Shown here piece after piece: positions 1 to 5,976 of a stretch of 10,020 nt of DNA. How positions within the stretch are numbered: the first letter of the stretch is position 1; the number at the start of each line of letters is the position of its first letter. The position numbers were made by a program, and so were the translations under genes. The DNA is from an uncultured Porphyromonadaceae bacterium (GTDB taxonomy: Bacteria; Bacteroidota; Bacteroidia; Bacteroidales; Muribaculaceae): contig CAJMDR010000045.1 in the NCBI GenBank assembly GCA_905212215.1, forward strand, positions 1 to 10,020. Direction: 5' to 3'. The notes beneath the pieces were generated by a model. The model was not told the origin of the DNA. It ran no database searches and saw only the letters and a program-made list of their open reading frames with translations.

Positions 1-1
1 C

Positions 2-217
2 CGGGTGCTTCTCGAAAGCAAGACCTTCCGCCTCAACTATACTGCCAATTCATCCGAGGCCCATAAATTCCTAATAGTCGTGGAAGATTCCTTCAATTCG
101 ACCCCGTGGCAGCAGACCTTTGAGTTCAATAGCAAAGACAGCGGCGACGATGGCGGCAAAACACCCGGCATCATCAACCCCGTCAACCCCGGAACCATAA
201 CACCCATCGGCTTATGA
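2..217 (+). CDS. traQ: Conjugal transfer protein TraQ-like (DUF3872 family), 3' end only
   Basis: The frame is open from the left edge, so this is the C-terminal part (about 71 residues) of a gene starting outside the window; the GTG at 5 is not a convincing start. The visible part resembles the C-terminal half of the Bacteroides conjugative-transposon TraQ/DUF3872 proteins. It has the pattern KTFRLNYTANSS followed by a strand with VEDSF and then FEFNS, as in the small beta-sandwich of that family. After it comes a low-complexity Gly/Pro/Asn tail (residues from about SKDSGDDGGK onward). The stop overlaps the start of the next gene (ATGA at 214-217), indicating one transcript with the lysozyme gene. 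In known Bacteroides elements traQ lies near the end of the tra operon next to a lysozyme gene, which matches this order. The family call rests on recalled pattern similarity only. Confidence 0.6.
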   Translation, partial: RVLLESKTFRLNYTANSSEAHKFLIVVEDSFNSTPWQQTFEFNSKDSGDDGGKTPGIINPVNPGTITPIGL

Positions 218-702
218 AGAAACTACTGATATTTCTCATGGCGTTAGTGACCCTCGCGGTCACTACACCAGCCTTCGCCGCAAAACGGTCGATAATGGAA
301 CTACCACTCTTTGAGCGGGCAGTCCTGATAATCAAGAAATTTGAGACGCTCCATAAGCCAAAACATTGGCCGACGATATGCTATGGTCACGTCGTTCAGC
401 GTGGAGAACATTTCACACGTCGCCAGTACAGTGAACGGGAGGCAGACGCTCTACTTCGCCGTGACTATGCCAAATTCTGTGAGTTGTATAAAGAATACGG
501 GCGTGACAAATATATACTTGCGGCTCTCGCCTATAACATTGGCCCCGGTGCCGTCAACAAAAGTTCCGTCTTGAAAAAGCTGAAACGTGGTGACCGCAAC
601 ATCTTCAAGTCCTACACCTCTCACTGCCATTACAAGGGTAAGTGGCATAGAGGCTTGTATAATAGAAGATTGACGGAGCTTGCCGCCTTATACGTTCCGT
701 AA
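214..702 (+). CDS. Secreted T4-type lysozyme (GH24-like) of a conjugative element
   Basis: This encodes 162 residues and probably cleaves peptidoglycan locally so that the mating apparatus can cross the wall. Residues 1-22 form a signal peptide (basic MKK, hydrophobic core, AFA before Ala23), so it should act in the periplasm. The mature part has the GH24 core. FETLH carries the likely catalytic Glu44, and TICYGH (54-59) matches the TIGIGH motif of T4 lysozyme, so Thr54 corresponds to T4 Thr26. A later LAALAYNIGPG matches the C-terminal helix motif of the family. Only ten residues separate Glu44 from Thr54, against fifteen in T4 lysozyme, and the loop (HKPKHWP) has no Asp matching T4 Asp20; as I recall, this shortened loop is typical of Bacteroides conjugative-transposon lysozymes. 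The start overlaps the traQ-like stop. The alternative open frames inside this gene are shadows. Confidence 0.8.
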   Translation: MKKLLIFLMALVTLAVTTPAFAAKRSIMELPLFERAVLIIKKFETLHKPKHWPTICYGHVVQRGEHFTRRQYSEREADALLRRDYAKFCELYKEYGRDKYILAALAYNIGPGAVNKSSVLKKLKRGDRNIFKSYTSHCHYKGKWHRGLYNRRLTELAALYVP

Positions 703-724
703 AATCAATATCTTATGATACTGC

Positions 725-758
725 CGGAGGGATGCACTTTTCGGAGTGTGTCCCTCTG
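725..758 (+). terminator. Strong RNA hairpin between lysozyme and recombinase genes
   Basis: The arms CGGAGGGATGCACT and AGTGTGTCCCTCTG can pair over about 14 base pairs with three G-U wobbles and a 6-nt loop (TTTCGG). It begins 22 nt after the lysozyme stop. No run of T follows directly, so it may be a weak terminator, an RNA-stability element or a leader structure for the recombinase gene rather than a classical terminator. It contains the upstream ATG at 732, which argues against that codon as the recombinase start. The 8-bp direct repeat TATCTTAT flanks the hairpin (709-716 and 762-769). Confidence 0.5.
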
Positions 759-794
759 CCGTATCTTATAGATAAATCAAAACACCAAAAACAA

Positions 795-2000
795 ATGGCT
801 TCGATAAAAGTAAAGTTCCGGCCCTCGACTGTCGCTGACCACGAGGGCACAATCTACTATCAGATTATCCACGAAAGGAAGGTGCGACAACTCCTTTCGG
901 ACTACAAAGTATTTCCGTCAGAATGGGATGAATCACGCTCAATGGTTACAACCACTCATAAAAGTGAGCGCAAGGCGTTCATCCTCTCAATTCGAGAGCG
1001 CATCCGTTGGGATGTTGAGCGACTGAACAAAATCGACAAGAAACTTGACGCTAATGGCTTATCATACACTGCCGATGATGTCATTGACGAGTTCAACCGC
1101 TATGCCAATGAATACTCGGTATTCAACTTCATGGAAGTCGTCATAATCAAACTGAAACAAAAAGGCAAAGCCCGTACATCTGAGACATATACCGCTACTC
1201 TCAATAGTTTTAAGAAGTTCCGCGAAGATGAGGATTTGATGCTTGACTGCCTTTCCTCGGAGATAATGGAATCTTATGAGGCATGGCTCCAGCGGCGCGG
1301 AGTGACTCCCAACACCGTGTCCTTCTACACCCGCATACTTCGGGCAGTCTATAACCGTGCGGTTGAGCAGGATATTATCGAAAACCGCAATCCTTTCAAG
1401 CACGTATATACCGGCGTTGACAAGACGATAAAGAGGGCATTGCCACTGGCAACACTCAAGAAAATCAAGGCGTTGGACTTATCCCTCAATCCCTCGCTCG
1501 ACTTCGCCCGCGATATGTTCCTGATGAGTTTCTACCTCCGTGGAATGAGTTTCATAGACATGGCTTTCCTGAAAAAGACGGACCTCAAAAACGGCTACGT
1601 CACCTACCGTCGCCGTAAGACCGGCCAGCAACTCGTTATCGAATGGACAAAGGAAATGCAGATAATCCTCGACAAGTACCCCGAAAATGCCACTGACTAT
1701 CTTCTACCTATAATCAAGAACCCCGGCACCAACGAGCGTTGCACCTACCGCAACATGGGCTACAACATCAATCACAACCTGAAAAAGATAGCCAAGATGG
1801 CAGGAGTCCAAATCCCACTGACTCTCTACGTCGCCCGCCACAGCTGGGCCTCCGCTGCCAAAGCCAAGGGTATTCCCCTGAGCGTAATCAGCGAGGGTAT
1901 GGGCCACGACAGCGAAGCCACCACCCAAATCTACCTCGCCAGCCTCGACACCTCCGTCGTTGACCGCGCCAACTCTCTAATCCTCAAAAGCCTCAAATAA
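795..2000 (+). CDS. Tyrosine site-specific recombinase (integrase or DNA invertase)
   Basis: This encodes 401 residues and cuts and rejoins DNA through a phosphotyrosine intermediate. The N-terminal arm-type domain (about 1-100) is followed by a SAM-like core-binding domain (about 105-205) and a catalytic domain (about 215-400). Visible catalytic residues are Arg249 (YLRGMSF), Lys275 (RRRKTG), Arg348 (YVARHSW), His371 (GMGHDS) and nucleophile Tyr380 (TQIYLASL). The usual first His of HxxR is Tyr345, a change I recall as common in Bacteroidales members. I chose ATG 795 over ATG 732 because MASIKVKFRP is the usual N-terminus of the family, it follows an A-rich leader, and 732 lies inside a hairpin. 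No Shine-Dalgarno is visible. Its place after tra genes suits an element integrase; its place 88 nt before an inverted-repeat-bounded segment suits a local invertase. The sequence does not decide between the two. Confidence 0.9.
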   Translation: MASIKVKFRPSTVADHEGTIYYQIIHERKVRQLLSDYKVFPSEWDESRSMVTTTHKSERKAFILSIRERIRWDVERLNKIDKKLDANGLSYTADDVIDEFNRYANEYSVFNFMEVVIIKLKQKGKARTSETYTATLNSFKKFREDEDLMLDCLSSEIMESYEAWLQRRGVTPNTVSFYTRILRAVYNRAVEQDIIENRNPFKHVYTGVDKTIKRALPLATLKKIKALDLSLNPSLDFARDMFLMSFYLRGMSFIDMAFLKKTDLKNGYVTYRRRKTGQQLVIEWTKEMQIILDKYPENATDYLLPIIKNPGTNERCTYRNMGYNINHNLKKIAKMAGVQIPLTLYVARHSWASAAKAKGIPLSVISEGMGHDSEATTQIYLASLDTSVVDRANSLILKSLK

Positions 2001-2069
2001 CCCGCCTCAACATTCATACCCTCATGAAAATGCTATCGCCTCAGTACCACCCGGTTCTAAGGCTTATTT

Positions 2070-2079
2070 GTTTAGCAAT
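2070..2079 (+). repeat. 10-bp direct repeat GTTTAGCAAT, copy 1
   Basis: The same ten bases recur at 2217-2226, 147 bp apart. This copy lies just outside the left inverted repeat. It could be an accessory (arm) binding site for the recombinase or a host factor, or the scar of an older duplication. A short TAAGGCTT also precedes both copies (2058 and 2186). Confidence 0.35.
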
Positions 2080-2087
2080 CGTCCAAA

Positions 2088-2101
2088 TCTCTTTTTAAGA
2101 G
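2088..2101 (+). repeat. Left copy of 14-bp inverted repeat (TCTCTTTTTAAGAG)
   Basis: This is an exact reverse complement of 2285-2298. The copy is itself nearly palindromic (TCTCTT, TTT centre, AAGAGA when extended by one base), as expected for a recombinase core site in which two half-sites flank a short crossover region. Flanking bases do not extend the match. Confidence 0.75.
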
Positions 2102-2116
2102 AGTATTAGCCAAGTG

Positions 2117-2124
2117 CAAAGTTA
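2117..2124 (-). promoter_or_regulatory. Bacteroides-type -7 promoter box (TAACTTTG), pointing left
   Basis: On the minus strand the sequence reads CGTAACTTTGCA, a full match to the TAnnTTTG -7 consensus of the Bacteroides primary sigma factor, with the frequently seen C after it. A start site would fall near 2110 and transcription would leave through the left inverted repeat. The expected -33 position (about 2144-2149) reads roughly ATGGAT on the minus strand and is a poor match. The box also falls within a 55-codon open frame, so a chance match is possible. Confidence 0.5.
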
Positions 2125-2216
2125 CGAAAAATAGTTGGATTATCATCCATTAGAACTGTTAAATCAGCACGCTTACGTGTAAAAATAAGGCTTTTGAGAT
2201 AATCGCGATAAGGAAA

Positions 2217-2226
2217 GTTTAGCAAT
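2217..2226 (+). repeat. 10-bp direct repeat GTTTAGCAAT, copy 2
   Basis: This is identical to 2070-2079 but lies inside the inverted-repeat-bounded segment, so the two copies would become inverted relative to each other if the segment flips. Confidence 0.35.
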
Positions 2227-2284
2227 TCTTCAGACAAACCAACTCCAATTAATTGATTTTGCGATAAATACAATTATTCCAAGA

Positions 2285-2298
2285 CTCTTAAAAAGAGA
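2285..2298 (-). repeat. Right copy of 14-bp inverted repeat (CTCTTAAAAAGAGA on +)
   Basis: This is the exact inverse partner of 2088-2101. Its centre reads AAA where the left copy reads TTT, so the two sites are in inverted orientation. Recombination between them would flip the 183 bp in between. It lies 21 nt before the sigma-factor ATG, so a promoter flipped to face right would read across it into the operon. Confidence 0.75.
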
Positions 2299-2319
2299 GG
2301 GCTACCAATCATTATCATC

Positions 2320-2883
2320 ATGACATACGATTTATACACCGACAAGCAACTTGTTGATGGTTTAATCCAGAATGACAAGCCTACGATTGAATACTTCTTC
2401 TGCAAGAAGTGTTCAAGGCTATTCTCGTATATCGTATATAGCGTTTATGGTGGTATGGCAACCCTTAATGAACTGGTCAACGAATTCTATCTTTATATCG
2501 CAGCTGATAACTGGAAGAAAATCCGCCAATTTGACTTTAGAAGCAAGTTAATGACTTGGATTGGAGTGGTAGCTGTGCGTTTTTTTCAAAAAAAGAGAGA
2601 TGTACTGATAGAAAACAATTCTTCCGAGGCTCAAATAGAGCAAACAAAGAATTTAGATTCCTACAGTATGCCAGTAGATGAAACCATAGATGTAAGGCAG
2701 GCGATAAGTCGAATATCTAATACTCGTTATCGTTATGTAATCGAAAAACTTGACCTTCAAGATGTATCTCCTGAGAATCTTGCTTCAGATATGGGTGTGA
2801 GTGTGGATAATCTATACAACATACATCGGAGGGCATTACTGCAACTAAAACTCATTATGACTAGAAAGGAGGATTACGTATGA
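2320..2883 (+). CDS. ECF-like sigma-70 family RNA polymerase sigma factor
   Basis: This encodes 187 residues with the two-domain plan of ECF sigma factors. Residues about 8-90 fit region 2, with the helix pattern LVDGLIQND, ELVNEFYLYIAAD and RSKLMTWIGVVAVRFFQKK, the last corresponding to the -10 recognition helix. A polar linker spans about 92-125. Residues about 128-180 fit region 4, where SPENLASDMGVSVDNLYNIH forms the helix-turn-helix for the -35. It would direct RNA polymerase to a dedicated promoter set, possibly including this operon. There is no Shine-Dalgarno before the ATG. Its stop overlaps the next start (ATGA at 2880-2883), the common layout for a sigma factor and its regulator. 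It lies 21 nt beyond the right inverted repeat and is the first gene a flipped promoter would reach. Region 2 is diverged, so placement in a particular ECF group is not possible by eye. Confidence 0.8.
   Translation: MTYDLYTDKQLVDGLIQNDKPTIEYFFCKKCSRLFSYIVYSVYGGMATLNELVNEFYLYIAADNWKKIRQFDFRSKLMTWIGVVAVRFFQKKRDVLIENNSSEAQIEQTKNLDSYSMPVDETIDVRQAISRISNTRYRYVIEKLDLQDVSPENLASDMGVSVDNLYNIHRRALLQLKLIMTRKEDYV
2865..2872 (+). promoter_or_regulatory. Strong Shine-Dalgarno (AAAGGAGG) for the C39-like gene
   Basis: AAAGGAGG ends 7 nt before ATG 2880 and lies inside the 3' end of the sigma-factor gene. Such a full match is uncommon in Bacteroidota, whose genes usually lack it, and the other genes in this window show none. 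It fixes the start of the next gene and suggests that this protein is made in excess of the sigma factor. Confidence 0.6.
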
Positions 2884-4163
2884 ACGAAAGAATATCCGAC
2901 GAACTTCTTGCCGCGTATTTGGATGGGAATACATCTCCAATAGAAAATCTATTTGTAGAAGCCAGCCTCAATAATGATGCTGGAATTCTTGAGGCTTCTG
3001 ATATTCTTTCAGATATGACGATGTTTTCTCAGATAGATAACTTTAACGATGTGTTCTCAGATTTCGGTCTCAGTGATATATTCTCCCAATCAATTTCTAT
3101 TGAAACAAATACTTATAACGAAGTCATGGATACAAATGGAATGATTCCGGACATTCAACAACAATATCCGGATAGTTGCGCTATCAAATCGCAGCAGATT
3201 ATCCTAAATGAATTTGGGATAGATGTGAACGAAGACCAACTAGTTCAATTCTCATATGAGCAAGGGTGGTATAATGCGGATGGCACAGGTACAGCCGCAG
3301 GTGATGTCGGGAATCTTCTCGAAACAGCAAATATCCCTGTGACGCGTCAAGAAGATGCCAATGTATTCAATCTTGTTTCAGAACTTTCTCAGGGTCATAA
3401 AGTTATCGTTGGAGTTGACTCAGAAGAACTTTGGGGTAATAAATTTATGGCGTGGCTCAAAGATTTCTTCATGGGGGATACTCCCGATCATGCTCTTGTC
3501 GTAGCTGGCATTGATACAAGTGATCCCAACAATGTTATGGTCATTGTTGATGATCCTGGCAGTGGTGAATACCATAAAGCATATCCCCTTGACCAATTTA
3601 TGGACGCATGGAGTGATGCTCAGTGCTACATGGTATCAACCGATATCCCTGTTCCTGACCATTCTGCTTCAATGGCAAACTTCGATTATGGTCAAGGTCA
3701 TATAGCAGACATCGGAGGTATGAGCTATGCAGATTTCCAAATATTTAACGATCTCAGCTATGGTCTTCCTGCTTATAGCATAGTAGATGGAGGTTATGTT
3801 TCACCGACTTCATCTCTGATGGATGCTTACTTTGATGTTGCCAATAACGATTTGGCTTTCAATGACATCTTCAGTGATAACTATATGTTTAATGATTATC
3901 TCAATACTGATGTTGCCACTCAGATGATGCAACATACATATCAGGATAATCTCAACATGATCAATTTCAATGACATGCCCAATGGCATTGACTATGCAGA
4001 TCTGAACAGCAATCAAGCCTACGAGGACTTTTTACATGGCTCCATTGACTATTTCAATAGCATTGGTGACTTTGATTCGGCTATGTTGTGTCAGCAACAG
4101 CTAATGATGGTTGACTATTGCGACAACTATGACATTGACTTCTGTTCAACATTTTTTGGATAA
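2880..4163 (+). CDS. Anti-sigma-like N-terminus + C39-like cysteine peptidase + Lys/Arg-free acidic tail
   Basis: This encodes 427 residues. Residues 1-50 (ISDELLAAYLDGNTSP and on) match the opening of short regulatory domains found in Bacteroidales proteins paired with sigma factors, so an anti-sigma role is plausible. Residues about 90-258 form a papain-like C39-type domain. Gln94 (oxyanion position) precedes Cys100 in YPDSCAIKSQQIIL, His204 lies in PDHALVVAGID, and Asp224 or Asp225 lies in VIVDDPGSG, giving a plausible complete catalytic set. Residues 234-427 contain no Lys or Arg, about 29 Asp and one Glu, and many Asn, Tyr, Phe and Met, which suggests a strongly acidic, low-complexity tail. 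No signal peptide or membrane segment is visible, so it is probably cytosolic. The start is set by the strong Shine-Dalgarno and the overlap with the sigma gene. Its substrate is unknown; the sigma factor, or a GG-containing protein of the operon, are guesses. Confidence 0.7.
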   Translation: MNERISDELLAAYLDGNTSPIENLFVEASLNNDAGILEASDILSDMTMFSQIDNFNDVFSDFGLSDIFSQSISIETNTYNEVMDTNGMIPDIQQQYPDSCAIKSQQIILNEFGIDVNEDQLVQFSYEQGWYNADGTGTAAGDVGNLLETANIPVTRQEDANVFNLVSELSQGHKVIVGVDSEELWGNKFMAWLKDFFMGDTPDHALVVAGIDTSDPNNVMVIVDDPGSGEYHKAYPLDQFMDAWSDAQCYMVSTDIPVPDHSASMANFDYGQGHIADIGGMSYADFQIFNDLSYGLPAYSIVDGGYVSPTSSLMDAYFDVANNDLAFNDIFSDNYMFNDYLNTDVATQMMQHTYQDNLNMINFNDMPNGIDYADLNSNQAYEDFLHGSIDYFNSIGDFDSAMLCQQQLMMVDYCDNYDIDFCSTFFG

Positions 4164-4167
4164 TTAA

Positions 4168-5976
4168 ATGGAAAATCAAGATAAGAACATCTCTCGCTTT
4201 AATACCCTTGTCACGAAAATTGAGCCTCTATATAATGCTCAACATAAAGAGGGTGACATCGAGACTATGAAAAAGCTTTTACAGAAGGCCTCTGTAAATG
4301 ACGTTTCAGTCCTCATCTGTGGTGAGTTTAAGCGTGGAAAATCAAGTTTCATAAATGCATTCCTTGGAGACTCGATTTGTCCTACAGATCCCGGGATTGC
4401 GACATCCGTTGTATCCATCATCAAATATGGCAATAAGCGAAAAGTAACACGTCTGTACGGAGATGTAAAAAATCTCAAATCAGAGGAAGTTGGGTTCGAC
4501 GAAATAGAAAAATATGCCAAAGGGTCATCCCTTGAGGTCGATAATACCATTATGCTTATCATAGAACTCCCTTCTGATAAGCTGAAGAATGGGCTTGTCC
4601 TAATGGATACCCCCGGAGTAGGTGGCCTTGACCCTCGACATCTGTTTTTGACATTATATGTAATGCCAAAGGCCGATGTGACATTCTTTGTCATAGATGC
4701 AGGAGAGCCGTTGTCCTCAACCGAATTGGAGTTTTATAAAGATAAAATTCTCCAATATGCTCCGTCTGCAAAAATCATTCTTAATAAGAGTGATCTAAAG
4801 TCAAAGGATGAACTGGTACAATTAATTGCGGACACCAAGAAGAAAATAACAGACTTTTGCTCTATAGAAGATGGTAAGGTTGATATAATACCTGTATCTT
4901 CTGCTCATTGGGCTATGTATAACAAGAGTAAGAGTGAGAAGATGAAAGTTTCATCCAATTGTGAATCAATTGATCGTGCTCTTTGCAATATTGTCCCAGC
5001 ATTTAAGTTGAATATCCTCAAGGGATTAAAGGGCTATATGCTGTCTTCCTTAGACACTCTTGTTGAGAAGTATGAATATCAAATTTCCCAAATAGAAAGC
5101 CCAAATATTGAAGCTCAGGAAGAATATAAGGCCAAATTGTTGGAGTTAAAGGCAATGAAAGATGATCTTGCCAATCCCACATCTTCGACCAGAAAAAAGA
5201 TCTCTAAGGTTATCCATTCTACACAATCAAATGTGATTAACGAGCTTACTCGACAGAGTATTCTCTTCTCAACTGATTGTTTAGATCAACTTCTTAAACG
5301 GCCAGAAGCAAAAGCGGAAAACGGAGGTGATTGGGTTCTTGCTCAACTCAACATGGGTTTAGAATCAATCGCAACAGAAGTAGACCAGCGTATTCTTCTT
5401 GGATTCACACAAGTAAATGAAATCCTTGGAGAAAACGTAGAGGTTGGAGATCTTGTTTTTACTGAAAGAATAAGTGCTGATTTGACACCAGCAGAAAAAG
5501 ATTTGGCATCTAAGGCTTGTGGTCTTGCTCGTAATGCACTACCTTGTTCGGGAATAGCTATGATGACAGGGGCGGCCCTTTCTCTATTTTGTGGGCCGGT
5601 TCTTATCGGATTAGGGGCCCTTGGAGCGGCAGCCGGTTATTTGTACAAAACCAACAAAGACCAGAATACACAAGCACGTATTTTTGAGCTCAAGTCAAAA
5701 CTTGCGCCTCAGATTACGATAGTAATGAATGATCTTAAAGCCTATGTTCAACAAAGATTTGAGGAATTCAATGAATCCTTGATTGAAAGTTTTGAACAAA
5801 TGACCTCTGACGTAGTATCAGAAATGCAGGAGGTTATGGCCGAGTTGAAGAGAGCGGATAATGATGTAAAGGAAGCCGCTAAACTTAAAGAACAGGTTCA
5901 AGAGCAGCTCAACTTTGTTACGGCACACAAAAAACAAGTTGAATTGTTACTGACTAATCCGTTTGATAAAAAATGA
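4168..5976 (+). CDS. Dynamin-like GTPase 1 with C-terminal hydrophobic segment
   Basis: This encodes 602 residues and probably hydrolyses GTP to remodel or tether membranes. Motifs are the P-loop GEFKRGKSS (52-60, also followed by FINAFLG, typical of bacterial dynamin-like proteins), G2 Thr79 in GIATS, G3 DTPG (147-150) and G4 NKSD (206-209). The region from about 300 is largely helical, with coiled-coil-like stretches around 305-345 and near the C-terminus (about 560-595). A long hydrophobic Gly/Ala-rich segment (about 456-493, including GAALSLFCGPVLIGLGALGA) could insert into the membrane as a hairpin or paddle. It starts 4 nt after the C39-like gene and ends overlapping the second dynamin, an adjacency common for bacterial dynamin pairs that work as hetero-oligomers. 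It is longer than a simple small GTPase and fits the dynamin plan. A defence, stress or envelope-repair role is inference. Confidence 0.85.
   Translation: MENQDKNISRFNTLVTKIEPLYNAQHKEGDIETMKKLLQKASVNDVSVLICGEFKRGKSSFINAFLGDSICPTDPGIATSVVSIIKYGNKRKVTRLYGDVKNLKSEEVGFDEIEKYAKGSSLEVDNTIMLIIELPSDKLKNGLVLMDTPGVGGLDPRHLFLTLYVMPKADVTFFVIDAGEPLSSTELEFYKDKILQYAPSAKIILNKSDLKSKDELVQLIADTKKKITDFCSIEDGKVDIIPVSSAHWAMYNKSKSEKMKVSSNCESIDRALCNIVPAFKLNILKGLKGYMLSSLDTLVEKYEYQISQIESPNIEAQEEYKAKLLELKAMKDDLANPTSSTRKKISKVIHSTQSNVINELTRQSILFSTDCLDQLLKRPEAKAENGGDWVLAQLNMGLESIATEVDQRILLGFTQVNEILGENVEVGDLVFTERISADLTPAEKDLASKACGLARNALPCSGIAMMTGAALSLFCGPVLIGLGALGAAAGYLYKTNKDQNTQARIFELKSKLAPQITIVMNDLKAYVQQRFEEFNESLIESFEQMTSDVVSEMQEVMAELKRADNDVKEAAKLKEQVQEQLNFVTAHKKQVELLLTNPFDKK

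Larger units (their letters stand above)
2106..2273 (-). pseudogene. 55-codon minus-strand open frame, possible gene remnant
   Basis: Reading the minus strand, a frame runs from TTG at 2271-2273 to TAA at 2106-2108. It has an unusually protein-like composition: for example GVGLSEELLNFPYRDYLKS, then FTRKRADLTVLMDD, ending RNFALG. A stop (2274-2276) lies directly before the TTG, and the only in-frame ATG is near the 3' end. It has no recognisable domain. It could be the decayed C-terminal end of a lost gene, a leaderless small protein or chance. It lies wholly between the inverted repeats and stops five bases inside the left one. Confidence 0.25.
2088..2298. promoter_or_regulatory. Candidate invertible (phase-variable) promoter segment, OFF orientation
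   Basis: What is seen: a 211-bp segment bounded by exact 14-bp inverted repeats, with a consensus Bacteroides -7 box near the left end facing outward and leftward. What is known: phase-variable polysaccharide and other loci in Bacteroides use promoters on invertible segments of roughly this size, flipped by site-specific recombinases. Inference: in this orientation the promoter faces the recombinase gene antisense; after inversion it would lie next to 2285-2298 and drive the operon starting at 2320. Weak points are the short A/T-rich repeats, the lack of a good -33 box and a coding-like frame inside the segment. Confidence 0.55.
2001..2319. other. Intergenic switch region between recombinase and sigma-factor operon
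   Basis: This 319-nt stretch has no conventional gene. It holds, in order: an unassigned stretch (2001-2069); one copy of the 10-bp direct repeat GTTTAGCAAT; inverted repeat left; a minus-strand -7 box; a minus-strand open frame; the second direct-repeat copy; inverted repeat right; and a 21-nt leader to the sigma-factor ATG. Base composition changes across it, from G+C-richer transfer genes to A+T-richer operon genes. A clear plus-strand promoter for the operon in the present orientation was not found. The best match is TGATTTTG at 2254-2261, with one mismatch to TAnnTTTG and no TTTG at the expected -33 distance. Confidence 0.7.

Noticed and set aside
341..648. Alternative-frame open frames on both strands within the lysozyme gene
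   Set aside because: They fully overlap a well-supported gene and show no family features.
732..794. Upstream ATG at 732 as the recombinase start
   Set aside because: It lies in a hairpin stem, the extra 21 residues do not look like the family N-terminus, and MASIKVKFRP at 795 does.
1062..1963. Three open frames in other frames within the recombinase gene
   Set aside because: They are shadows of a conserved gene; their content (for example Gly/Val-rich or Arg/Gln-rich) is typical of out-of-frame reading.
2088..2103. Inverted-repeat copies read as two independent terminator hairpins
   Set aside because: Each has only a 5-6 bp A/T-rich stem with a 3-nt loop and no following T-run; their exact match in inverse orientation is better explained as paired sites.
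2254..2261. TGATTTTG as the plus-strand -7 box of the operon
   Set aside because: It has one mismatch at a key position and no TTTG at the -33 spacing; kept only as a weak possibility.
4239..4694. Minus-strand 151-residue open frame inside dynamin 1
   Set aside because: It lies opposite the conserved GTPase motifs, has no plausible leader, and its Ser/Pro-rich content is typical of an antisense shadow.
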